Below are positions 25,896-36,585 of a stretch of 64,000 nucleotides of DNA, one piece after another. Made by a program: the position numbers and the translations under genes. The DNA comes from Streptomyces sp. NBC_00223 (lineage in GTDB: Bacteria > Actinomycetota > Actinomycetes > Streptomycetales > Streptomycetaceae): assembly GCF_036199905.1 (NCBI RefSeq), contig NZ_CP108109.1:4015501-4079500 (forward strand), in the 5' to 3' direction. The first letter of the stretch is position 1, and each line of letters opens with the position of its first letter. The notes beneath the pieces were generated by a model that made no database searches, had not been told where the DNA came from, and was given only the letters and a program-made list of their open reading frames with translations.

Positions 25896-26978
25896 ATGAC
25901 TCAGGGGGCAGGTCAGGGGTACGAACCCGGTTCCGGGTACGAGCCCGCGCCCGGCTACGGCACGGCGCCCGACTTCCAGCCGGCCGACGGGTACGAGGGC
26001 GGCTATCCGCCACCGGTCCCGCCCGCCTACGACACGGCTCCGCCCGCCCCGTACGAACCGACCCGGCCCGACACGCCGCTGATCCCCGCGGAGTACACGC
26101 CCACCGCCCGCGACCTGCCGATCATCACGGACGCCGTGCTCGCGGCTGACCGCCCCGGACCCCTGTTCGTGGTCGGCGATGTGCACGGCTACCTCGACGA
26201 GTTGCGGGGCGCCCTGCGGGAGGCCGGGCTGGTTGACGCGGAGGGCCACTGGTCCGCGGGCAGCGCGCGGCTGTGGTTCCTCGGCGACTTCACCGACCGG
26301 GGCCCGGACGGGATCGGTGTCATCGAGCTGGTCATGCAGCTGTCCGCCGAGGCCGCCGCGGCCGGCGGCTACTGCCGGGCGCTGATGGGCAATCACGAAC
26401 TGCTGCTGCTCGGCGCCCACCGTTTCGGCGACACCCCGGTCAACTCCGTCGGCGGCACGGCCTCCTTCCTCGCCGCCTGGCGGCTCAACGGCGGCCAGCC
26501 CTCCGACATGGACCGGCTGGAGGACCGTCATCTGACCTGGATCTCCCGGCTGGACGCCGCCCATGTCACCGACGGCCATCTGCTGCTGCACTCCGACACC
26601 ACCGCGTATCTCGACTACGGCAGCAGCGTCGAGGAGATGAACGACGCCATCACCGGCGTGCTCCAGCGCGCCGACGCCGACGAGTGCTGGGACCTGTTCC
26701 GCAAGCTCACCAAGCGGTTCGCCTTCCGGGGGGACGGCGGGCCGCAGGCCGCACGCGAACTGCTGGCCACCTACGGCGGCAACCGGGTCGTGCACGGGCA
26801 CAGCCCGATCCCGTATCTGCTCGGCGAGGTCGGCGGGGAGCAGCCGGTCGACAGCGAGGAACACGGGCACACGGTGAACGGTCCGATGGTCTACGCGGAG
26901 AGCCTGGCGGTGGCCATGGACGGCGGTGTCACCATGGACGGCCGCCTGCTCGTTGCCCGACTCCCGCTGGTTGGCTGA
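25896..26978 (+). CDS. calcineurin-like (PPP-type) metallophosphoesterase
   Basis: ATG 25896 follows GGAGGGGTCG. The 360-residue protein has a disordered Gly/Tyr/Pro-rich N-terminus of about 70 residues with YEPGSGYEP / YEPAPGYG repeats, then a metallophosphoesterase core: GDVHGY (motif I), LGDFTDRGPD (motif II), LMGNHELLLLG (motif III) and VVHGHSPIP (motif V). All metal-binding residues are present. Close to bacterial diadenosine tetraphosphatase/PrpA-like enzymes; the substrate (phosphoprotein or dinucleotide) is uncertain. The gene stands alone, separated by 180 bp from the LacI gene. Confidence 0.88.
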   Translation: MTQGAGQGYEPGSGYEPAPGYGTAPDFQPADGYEGGYPPPVPPAYDTAPPAPYEPTRPDTPLIPAEYTPTARDLPIITDAVLAADRPGPLFVVGDVHGYLDELRGALREAGLVDAEGHWSAGSARLWFLGDFTDRGPDGIGVIELVMQLSAEAAAAGGYCRALMGNHELLLLGAHRFGDTPVNSVGGTASFLAAWRLNGGQPSDMDRLEDRHLTWISRLDAAHVTDGHLLLHSDTTAYLDYGSSVEEMNDAITGVLQRADADECWDLFRKLTKRFAFRGDGGPQAARELLATYGGNRVVHGHSPIPYLLGEVGGEQPVDSEEHGHTVNGPMVYAESLAVAMDGGVTMDGRLLVARLPLVG

Positions 26979-27082
26979 CGCGTACATTTCCTGGTAGCAC
27001 CCTGTCACGGCCTGCCGTCCCGCCCTACCATCGGCAGTATCCGTACGCACACCGCTCCCCCGGGCGTCCGGCCGACCGATTT

Positions 27083-27096
27083 GTTCCACGTGGAAC
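27083..27096. other. parS site 3 (GTTCCACGTGGAAC)
   Basis: Perfect 14-bp palindrome in the spacer 48 bp before the hypothetical membrane protein gene. A partial echo, GGGAACACCGG, follows immediately but is not a site. Confidence 0.9.
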
Positions 27097-27144
27097 ACCG
27101 GGAACACCGGCCGCGCACAGGGAGTCGGAGCATCGGGGGATGCA

Positions 27145-27960
27145 ATGAACAGCGCTCCACACCTGCTCAACGAAGACCGCCCGGATTTCGAGCATGTCCT
27201 CGATGACGCGCTGCGTACCGTCCTCGACGAGGCGGACAGCGTGTCAGGGGCATTTCTGAACGCCGAGCAGTTGCGCACCCTCGCGCTCGCCGCCGCCGAC
27301 GTGATCAGTGCCGCCGCGGCCGACGAGTACGACCTGTACCGCAAGATCCGCGCCGAGACGCGGGAGGCGGTGCGCGAGTCCGCGCGGGACCGTGACACCC
27401 GGTCGTTCGGCTATGCCGCGATGGGGGTGGCCGACGGCGCCGGATCAGGCGCCGGCCTGTTCGCCGTCATGGCCGTCCTCACGCCGCTGCTCGCCGGAGC
27501 GGCGGCGGTGATCTTTCTGCTGCTCGGATATGCGCTGACCGCCGTGTCGCCGGAGCCGGCGGTCGCCTCGCCGCTGCGTACCGCGGGCTGGTTCTTCGCC
27601 GCCGTCACCGGCGCGGCCATTCTGTTCGGTGTGATCGGTCTGTTGCTGACCGCCCTGCGGGACAGCTCGTCCGCGATCCGCGACGCGGCCGACGCGCTGC
27701 CCGACGAGGTCGCCCAGGCCCGAGCGGCCTGGCAGCAGGCGCTCTACGCGCACGGCATGCTGCCCTTCCTCGACGACGCCCTCGCCCGGTCCCCCGAGCC
27801 GCCCGCCGCGGCCCCGGCCGCGCCGCCCCGAATACCCCGTCTCGGCTACTCCCGCCCGCACTTCAGCTCCCCGCAGGACCCCCAGGCCACCACCCCGCGC
27901 TTCTCCTCGCCCGACTTCACCAGCCCCGACTTCGGCGGCCCGGAGCACGCCCCGGAATGA
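27145..27960 (+). CDS. hypothetical two-helix membrane protein
   Basis: A 271-residue protein of unknown family. Residues 1-95 are a soluble, acidic, helical domain (DEADSVSGAFLNAEQLRTLALAAADVIS split over two helices). Two strong hydrophobic segments follow, near residues 105-135 (LFAVMAVLTPLLAGAAAVIFLLLG) and 150-175. The C-terminal 75 residues are Pro/Ala-rich and end in repeated SSPDF/TSPDF motifs (FSSPDFTSPDFGGPE), likely disordered and cytoplasmic. The ATG is preceded by CGGGGGATGCA, with GGGG as a modest ribosome site. Function unknown. Confidence 0.7.
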   Translation: MNSAPHLLNEDRPDFEHVLDDALRTVLDEADSVSGAFLNAEQLRTLALAAADVISAAAADEYDLYRKIRAETREAVRESARDRDTRSFGYAAMGVADGAGSGAGLFAVMAVLTPLLAGAAAVIFLLLGYALTAVSPEPAVASPLRTAGWFFAAVTGAAILFGVIGLLLTALRDSSSAIRDAADALPDEVAQARAAWQQALYAHGMLPFLDDALARSPEPPAAAPAAPPRIPRLGYSRPHFSSPQDPQATTPRFSSPDFTSPDFGGPEHAPE

Positions 27961-27961
27961 C

Positions 27962-28005
27962 GGGACGCCCGTCCCCCGGCTCGTGCGCCGGGCAACGGGC
28001 GTCCC
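27962..28005. terminator. bidirectional hairpin terminator
   Basis: Outer arms 27962-27972 and 27995-28005 (GGGACGCCCGT/ACGGGCGTCCC) are exact complements, and an inner CCCGGC/GCCGGG stem stacks inside. It ends the hypothetical gene and, on the other strand, lies 35 bp past the thiC stop. Confidence 0.75.
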
Positions 28006-28039
28006 CTTCTGAATCGTCGGCCCTGCCGCTGAGCGCCGG

Positions 28040-31292
<3,253 letters not shown>

Positions 31293-31343
31293 GCACGGAG
31301 CCGGCCGGACCGTACCGCCCCGGCGCGCCGGCCGGGCGGGGGC

Positions 31344-31559
31344 TCACCAGTCGCGCTTGGAGCCCGAGCCTCCGGACGTGACGCGTTTCACCACGAAGAC
31401 CAGGGCGCCGACCAGGATGACGAAGACCAGCACCTTGAAGAGCAGGCCCACCACGATGCTGATCAGGCTCGCGACCAGTCCGCCGAAGACCACCAGCGCG
31501 ATGACCGGGATACCGATCCACTTCACCCACCACGGCAGGCTCTTCAGCAGTTTTCCCAT
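31344..31559 (-). CDS. DUF5326-like small membrane protein
   Basis: ATG 31559 gives a 71-residue protein: LLKSLPWWVKWIGIPVIALV, a second hydrophobic segment (SIVVGLLFKVLVFVILVG) and a basic SGSKRDW tail. This resembles the small two-helix Streptomyces proteins called DUF5326. An AGGAGTGTTCGAGCGTC leader gives a reasonable ribosome site. Function unknown. It is convergent with the YibE/F gene, with 51 bp between. Confidence 0.75.
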   Translation of the reverse strand: MGKLLKSLPWWVKWIGIPVIALVVFGGLVASLISIVVGLLFKVLVFVILVGALVFVVKRVTSGGSGSKRDW

Positions 31560-31682
31560 GACGCTCGAACACTCCTCGGTCGCTGCGCGTTCCCGGACGG
31601 CCATCCGCCGGTACTTCGACTGTAGAGCCACCGGGCACCACCGCGGAGGGCCGTGGGGCCGGATCGGACCCTGAACGAACCC

Positions 31683-32000
31683 TTAGGGTTCCGGGGGCGA
31701 GAAGACCACCATGACCCTGAGGTCCTCGGTGATGTGGTGGAAGCGGTGCGGTGTGCCCGCGGGCACATAGACGACGCCGCCGCGCGCGACGGTGGTCGTC
31801 TCGTCGCCGACGGTGATCGCGGCCCGGCCGCTGACCACGAAGTAGATCTCGTCCTGGGCGTGCGGCGTCTGCGGGTCCGTCTCGCCGGCCTTGAGCGCGT
31901 ACAGCCCGGCCGACATCCGCGGTTCGCGGAGAAAGCGGAGGTACGCGCCCTCGTTCGCGGCCCGTTCCGCGTCCAGGTCGTCCAGCCGGAACACCTTCAT
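31683..32000 (-). CDS. small cupin-domain protein
   Basis: A 105-residue single-domain cupin from ATG 32000, chosen because GAGGAGTGGCG precedes it. Cupin motif 1 is visible as TPHAQDEIYFVVSGRAAITVG (H, E) and motif 2 as VVYVPAGTPHRFHHI (H). Such proteins bind a divalent metal in a small beta-barrel and serve as enzymes or sensors; nothing shows which. It is divergent from the phage-holin-like gene by 78 bp. Confidence 0.85.
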   Translation of the reverse strand: MKVFRLDDLDAERAANEGAYLRFLREPRMSAGLYALKAGETDPQTPHAQDEIYFVVSGRAAITVGDETTTVARGGVVYVPAGTPHRFHHITEDLRVMVVFSPPEP

Positions 32001-32078
32001 CGCCACTCCTCAGCTGCGGTCCCGCTACGGTTCTGCACGGTCTCTTGCCCTGGTGGGCAGACCTGCGACGATCTCACC

Positions 32079-32456
32079 ATGAAGAATTTCATCGTCAAGA
32101 CCCTGGCGAACGCCGGTGCCCTCGGGGTGGCCATCTGGCTCATCAAGGACATCACGCTCAGTGGTGGTTCCACCGGGCACAAAGTCCTCACCCTCGTCCT
32201 GGTCGCCCTCGTCTTCGGCGTCGTGAACTGGCTGGTCAAGCCCATAGTGAAGGTATTGTCCTTCCCCCTGTTCATTCTCACCCTGGGCCTGATCACCCTG
32301 GTGGTGAACGCCCTGATGCTGATGCTCACCTCCTGGCTGTCCGGCAAGCTCAACCTGGACTTCCACGTCCAGGGCTTCTGGACCGCGGTGGTCGGCGCGC
32401 TGATCGTCAGCATCGTCTCCTGGGCGCTGCACGTCGTACTGCCGGACGACGAGTGA
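32079..32456 (+). CDS. phage_holin_4_2-type membrane protein (YvlD-like)
   Basis: A 125-residue protein with four membrane helices. The pattern MKNFIVKTLANAGALGVAIWL, VNWLVKPIVKVLSFPLFILTLGLI, LDFHVQGFWTAVVGALIVSIVSW is characteristic of PF04020, a family named after holins but widespread in bacteria with no phage link and of unknown function. Start ATG 32079. Its stop overlaps the next gene by 4 bp (GTGA), so the two are translationally coupled. Confidence 0.88.
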   Translation: MKNFIVKTLANAGALGVAIWLIKDITLSGGSTGHKVLTLVLVALVFGVVNWLVKPIVKVLSFPLFILTLGLITLVVNALMLMLTSWLSGKLNLDFHVQGFWTAVVGALIVSIVSWALHVVLPDDE

Positions 32457-33610
32457 CGGCCGGGGCGACGGGGGGCACAGACGAAGGCCGCGGCGACAGC
32501 ACCCGCAGCGTGCACGCGGGGCGGCCACCGGCCACCGCGTACGAACCCTCGCTGCCGGGTCCCGTCTTCGTCTCGCACTATCACCTGCCGGGCGAGGCAG
32601 CCGGCCCGTACACCTACGGCCGGGACGAGAATCCGACCTGGGAGCGGCTGGAGCGGGCCATCTCGGAGCTGGAGGCGCCGGGCGACCCCTCGGTCACCAC
32701 GCTGACCTTCGCCTCCGGGATGGCCGCGGTCGCCGCGGTGCTGCTCTCCCAGGTGCGCGCCGGGCAGACGGTCGTCCTGCCGTCGGACTCGTACCAGGCG
32801 ACGCGTTCGCTCCAGGAGCGCCTGGAGTCGTACGGCGTCGAGGTGCGGCTCGCGCCGACCGCGGGCGACGCGCAGCTCGCGGCGCTTGAGGGCGCCCGGC
32901 TGCTGTGGCTGGAGACCCCGTCCAACCCCGAACTCGATGTGTGCGACATCCGGCGGCTGGCCGAGGCCGCCCACGCGCGCGGCGCGCTGGTCGCCGTGGA
33001 CAACACCCTCGCCACCCCGCTCGGCCAGCGGCCGCTCGACCTCGGCGCGGACTTCTCCGTGGCCAGCGGCACCAAGGCGCTCAGCGGCCACGGAGACCTG
33101 CTGCTCGGGTACGTGACCACGCGGGACGCCGAACTGACCGCCGGGGTACGCAAGTGGCGCAAGACGGTCGGCGCGATCCCCGGGCCGATGGAGGCGTGGC
33201 TGGCACACCGCTCGCTGGCGACGCTGGCGCTGCGCGTGGACCGGCAGGCGGCCAACGCGCTGGCGCTCGCGGGCGCGTTGCTCGAACGTCCCGAGGTGAC
33301 GGGGGTACGCCATCCCGGGCTGCCGATCGACCCCTCGCACCAGGTGGCGGCGCGGCAGATGCGGCGCTTCGGCAGCGTGGTGTCGTTCACCCTGCCCGAC
33401 CGGGCGCACGCCGAACGCTTCCTGGGTGCGCTGCGGCTCACCTCGGAGGCGACGAGCTTCGGCAGCGTGCAGTCCACCGCCGAGCGACGGGCGCGGTGGG
33501 GCGGCGACGCGGTCGAACCGGGCTTCATCCGCTTCTCGGTGGGGGTCGAGGACGCGGCGGACATCGTGGCCGATGTGCTGCGTGCGCTGGACGAGGCTGC
33601 GGGCGTCTGA
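32453..33610 (+). CDS. cystathionine gamma-lyase/synthase-like PLP enzyme
   Basis: A 385-residue Cys/Met-metabolism PLP enzyme starting at GTG 32453 inside the previous stop. Landmarks: STRSVHAGR near the N-terminus, GPYTYGRDENPTWERLE, TFASGMAA, ETPSNPEL, the DN in VAVDNTLATPLGQRPL and the PLP lysine in SGTKALSGHGDLLLG, ending with RFSVGVEDAADIVADV. These place it with cystathionine gamma-lyases/synthases acting in transsulfuration; which reaction cannot be decided from sequence. It is full length. A repeat-rich spacer separates it from the Nudix gene. Confidence 0.88.
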   Translation: MTAGATGGTDEGRGDSTRSVHAGRPPATAYEPSLPGPVFVSHYHLPGEAAGPYTYGRDENPTWERLERAISELEAPGDPSVTTLTFASGMAAVAAVLLSQVRAGQTVVLPSDSYQATRSLQERLESYGVEVRLAPTAGDAQLAALEGARLLWLETPSNPELDVCDIRRLAEAAHARGALVAVDNTLATPLGQRPLDLGADFSVASGTKALSGHGDLLLGYVTTRDAELTAGVRKWRKTVGAIPGPMEAWLAHRSLATLALRVDRQAANALALAGALLERPEVTGVRHPGLPIDPSHQVAARQMRRFGSVVSFTLPDRAHAERFLGALRLTSEATSFGSVQSTAERRARWGGDAVEPGFIRFSVGVEDAADIVADVLRALDEAAGV

Positions 33611-33650
33611 CGCCTCCTTGTCCGGTGCGGGCAGCTGGCGCAACGCCGCA

Positions 33651-33733
33651 GAGTCGGGGCGGAGTCGGGGCCGAGCCGGGGCCGAGCCGGGGCGGGGCGG
33701 AAGTCGGGGCCGAGCCGGGGCGGAGTCGGAGCG
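33651..33733 (+). repeat. 11-bp G-rich tandem repeat, about 7 units
   Basis: Seven units of GAGYCGGGGCS follow each other with a single 6-bp interruption at 33695-33700. Each unit has a GGGG run on the top strand, giving potential for quadruplex structure. It lies between the PLP enzyme and the Nudix gene. Confidence 0.85.
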
Positions 33734-33801
33734 TACGGAGGGGAAGCCCACGCTCCGATTCGCCGCCGCGGGCATGTTTGCCCCTGCTTCCGGCGCGGCA
33801 G

Positions 33802-34314
33802 ATGTCCACCATGACCCCGGACTCGCACTCCAGCCCGGCCACCCGCCCGGTGGTCAAACGCACGGCCCGCGCCCTCGTGCTCGACGGCGACCGACTGGTC
33901 CTGATCAAACGCACGAAGCCCGGCATGGCCCCGTACTGGGTGACGCCCGGCGGCGGCGTCGAGGACGACGACCCGAGTGTCATCGCGGCCCTGCACCGGG
34001 AGATCGACGAGGAGTTGGGCGCGAAGGTCACCGATGTGGTGCCGGCCTTCGTGGACACCGTCGAACACATCACGGACGACGGCTCGCACGGCGTGAAAGT
34101 GCAGTTCTTCTTCGTGTGCCGCCTGGAGTCGATGGAGCTGTCGCGGCGGCACGGCCCCGAGGTGGACGATCCGTGCGGGGAGTACGAGGTGGTGCGGGTG
34201 CCGTTCAGCCGGCTGGGCATCGCCTCGGTCGATGTCGTGCCGCTGACGCTGCGGCACTACCTGGACGCGAACATCGAGGGAGTGCTCGGGCTGCTCGGGC
34301 CGGACCTGGGCTGA
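33802..34314 (+). CDS. Nudix hydrolase
   Basis: A 170-residue Nudix-fold protein from ATG 33802 (ATG 33811 is an alternative). It has RALVLDGDRLVLIKRTKPG, YWVTPGGGVEDDDPSVIAAL and REIDEELGA. The Nudix box is G-x5-P-x7-REIDEELGA: the helix residues REUxEExGU are intact, while the first Glu of the classical box is Pro, which is not rare in actinobacterial members. Substrate (nucleotide sugar, dNTP or ADP-ribose) is unknown. A parS site follows 14 bp after the stop. Confidence 0.88.
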   Translation: MSTMTPDSHSSPATRPVVKRTARALVLDGDRLVLIKRTKPGMAPYWVTPGGGVEDDDPSVIAALHREIDEELGAKVTDVVPAFVDTVEHITDDGSHGVKVQFFFVCRLESMELSRRHGPEVDDPCGEYEVVRVPFSRLGIASVDVVPLTLRHYLDANIEGVLGLLGPDLG

Positions 34315-34327
34315 CTCTGAGCCGAAT

Positions 34328-34341
34328 GTTCCACGTGGAAC
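34328..34341. other. parS site 4 (GTTCCACGTGGAAC)
   Basis: Perfect palindrome between the Nudix gene and the MarR operator, 25 bp left of the inverted repeat. Confidence 0.9.
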
Positions 34342-34365
34342 ACTCAGCGTGAGCGAAATCCCCCG

Positions 34366-34408
34366 AAGATAGGTCCGCCACGGAACAATCCCGTAGCGGA
34401 CCTATCTT
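34366..34408 (+). promoter_or_regulatory. 13-bp perfect inverted repeat, MarR operator/promoter region
   Basis: AAGATAGGTCCGC at 34366-34378 is exactly complementary to 34396-34408 across a 17-bp spacer, ending 14 bp before the marR start. AAGATAG recurs at 34954-34960 in front of the efflux gene. The arrangement suggests autoregulation by the MarR protein; as RNA it could alternatively end upstream transcription. Confidence 0.7.
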
Positions 34409-34422
34409 GCTACCCTCGACAC

Positions 34423-34926
34423 ATGACCGCCGAGACCACCCCCTCACCTGCCACGACCACCGACGTCTCGTTTCTGCTCCAGCACACCGCGTATGTGCTG
34501 ACCACGCGGATGACGGTCGCGCTCGCGGAGATCGGTATGTCGCCTCGCGCACACTGTGTGCTCGCGCACGCCCTCCAGGCCGAGCGCACCCAGGCCCAGC
34601 TCGCGGAGCTGTCCGACCTGGACAAGACCACGATGGTGGTCACGGTCGACCAGTTGGAGCGGGCCGGGCTCGCCGAGCGGGTGCCGTCCCCGACCGACCG
34701 CAGGGCCAGGATCATCAAGGCGACCCCGAAGGGCGAGGAGATCGCGGCGAGGGGCCAGGAGATCGTCGACCGTGTGCACGGCGACGTGCTCGACGCCCTC
34801 CCCGCGCAGGAGCGCGACGCCTTTGTCTCCGCGCTGAACCGGCTGGCCACCGGCCTTCTCGCCACCCCGGCCGACTCCCCCGACGGCGCCCAGGGAGTCC
34901 GGCGACCGCGCCAGTCCCGGGCGTGA
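34423..34926 (+). CDS. MarR-family transcriptional regulator
   Basis: A 167-residue winged-helix regulator. LAELSDLDKTTMVVTVDQLE is the recognition helix region and RAGLAERVPSPTDRRARIIKATPKG the wing, with the conserved DRR. Flanking helices form the dimer interface. It precedes a 14-helix MFS exporter in the same direction (96-bp gap), the standard arrangement for a repressor controlling a drug-efflux pump and itself. The AAGATAG-containing repeats upstream of both genes are the likely binding sites. The inducing ligand is unknown. Confidence 0.92.
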   Translation: MTAETTPSPATTTDVSFLLQHTAYVLTTRMTVALAEIGMSPRAHCVLAHALQAERTQAQLAELSDLDKTTMVVTVDQLERAGLAERVPSPTDRRARIIKATPKGEEIAARGQEIVDRVHGDVLDALPAQERDAFVSALNRLATGLLATPADSPDGAQGVRRPRQSRA

Positions 34927-35022
34927 GGCCATCAATCCTAAGTACACCCGAAAAAGATAGTCTCTAACAAAACCATCTGCTACGGTCTCTCCCGGCACCC
35001 CATCCGCCAGGAGGCGACCGCC

Positions 35023-36585
35023 ATGCCCCTTCCTTCGCAGGACTCCGTGCTGTCCCCGGATTCCCGGGCCGCCCGCTCCCGCGGCGCCGCCCTCGCCGTA
35101 CTCAGCGCGGGCGCCCTGATGATCATCCTCGACGGCACGATCGTGAATGTCGCGCTGCCGTCCATCCAGCGCGACCTGGACTTCTCCCAGGCCGGACTCG
35201 CCTGGGTGGTGAACGCCTACCTGATCGCCTTCGGCGGCCTGCTGCTGCTCTCAGGACGTCTCGGCGACCTGCTCGGCCGCCGCCGCGTCCTGGTGGCGGG
35301 CCTCACCGCGTTCTCGGCCGCCTCGCTCGTGTGCGGCCTCGCCGACTCCGCGGGCCTGCTGATCGCCGCCCGCTTCGTGCAGGGCGCGGCCGGCGCGATG
35401 GTCTCCGCCGTCTCCCTCGGGATGGTCATCGCCCTCTACCCCGACCACCGCGGCAGGGCCCGCGCGATGGGCGTCTACAGCTTCACCCAGTCCGCGGGCG
35501 GCGTCCTCGGTGTGCTCGTGGGCGGTCTCCTCACCCAGGCGATCAACTGGCACTGGATCTTCTTCGTCAACCTGCCGCTCGGCGCCGCCGCCGCCCTGCT
35601 CAGCCTGCGTCTGCTGCCCGACGACCGGCCGCGCGAGCGCGGATCGCTGCGCGGCGCCGACGCGCCCGGAGCCGTTCTGGTCACCGCCGCTCTGATGCTC
35701 GGCGTCCACACCCTCGTCAAGACCTCCGACCGAGGCTGGGCCTCCGCCCCCACCGCCGGATTCGGCGCCCTCTCCGCGGTCCTGCTCGTTGCCTTCCTGA
35801 TCCGGCAGGCGAAGGCCGCGCACCCATTGATGCCACTGCGGCTCTTCCGCTCCCGAATGGTGTCCGGGGCCAACGCCGTTCAGGTGTTCATGATCGCGGC
35901 CGCCTTCGGCTTCCAGTTCCTGACCAGCCTCTATCTCCAGCGGGTGGTCGGCTACGGGCCCCTGCGGATCGGTCTGGCCTTCGCGCCCACCGGCCTGGCC
36001 ATCGGCGTCATGTCCCTGCTGCTCTCCGCCCGGCTCGGCGCCCGCTTCGGGCAGCGGGCCGTGCTGGTGCCCAGCCTCGTCCTCTTCGGCGCCGGTTTTC
36101 TGCTGCTGGCCAGGGTGCCGGCCGGGCACGCCTCGTACGCGACCGACATCCTGCCCCCGATCCTGCTCTTCGGCCTGTCCTTCGGACTTGCCATGCCGTC
36201 CCTGATGACGCTCGGCATGTCGGACGCCACCCCGGCCGACTCAGGACTGATCTCCGGGGTCTTCAACACCGCGCAGCAGGTCAGCGGAGCACTGGGCCTG
36301 TCCGTGCTCGCCTCCCTCGCCTCCGCGCGCACCGATCGCCGGCTGGCCTCGGGCCACAGCCTTCCCTCGGCCCTGACCAGCGGCTACCAGCTGGCCTTCC
36401 TGGTCTCGGCCGGCCTGCTCGCCACCGCCGCCGTACTCGCCGCGGTGCTGCTGCGTACGCGCGGACCGGCCGACGGCTCCGGCCAGGCGCCAGGCAACGG
36501 AGGGGCGGCCGTACCGGAGGAGGTCAGCTCCAGCCCGGGAACCCGCCAGGCACCGGCGCCCGCTGATCGTAGGGCTCCCGCGTGA
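35023..36585 (+). CDS. DHA2-type MFS drug efflux transporter
   Basis: A 520-residue MFS protein with 14 predicted helices. Motifs fit the EmrB/QacA (DHA2) group: ILDGTIVNVALPSIQRDLDF in helix 1, LLLLSGRLGDLLGRRRVLVAG (motif A), and GGVLGVLVGGLLTQAINWHWIFFVNLP (motif C area). It should export a hydrophobic drug using the proton gradient. ATG 35023 is preceded by AGGAGGCGACCGCC. Controlled most probably by the adjacent MarR. Its last 62 bp overlap the 3' end of the convergent serine hydrolase gene. Confidence 0.92.
   Translation: MPLPSQDSVLSPDSRAARSRGAALAVLSAGALMIILDGTIVNVALPSIQRDLDFSQAGLAWVVNAYLIAFGGLLLLSGRLGDLLGRRRVLVAGLTAFSAASLVCGLADSAGLLIAARFVQGAAGAMVSAVSLGMVIALYPDHRGRARAMGVYSFTQSAGGVLGVLVGGLLTQAINWHWIFFVNLPLGAAAALLSLRLLPDDRPRERGSLRGADAPGAVLVTAALMLGVHTLVKTSDRGWASAPTAGFGALSAVLLVAFLIRQAKAAHPLMPLRLFRSRMVSGANAVQVFMIAAAFGFQFLTSLYLQRVVGYGPLRIGLAFAPTGLAIGVMSLLLSARLGARFGQRAVLVPSLVLFGAGFLLLARVPAGHASYATDILPPILLFGLSFGLAMPSLMTLGMSDATPADSGLISGVFNTAQQVSGALGLSVLASLASARTDRRLASGHSLPSALTSGYQLAFLVSAGLLATAAVLAAVLLRTRGPADGSGQAPGNGGAAVPEEVSSSPGTRQAPAPADRRAPA

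Noticed and set aside
32079..32456. Phage remnant because of the holin-like protein
   Set aside because: PF04020 proteins are common chromosomal membrane proteins and no other phage gene is nearby.
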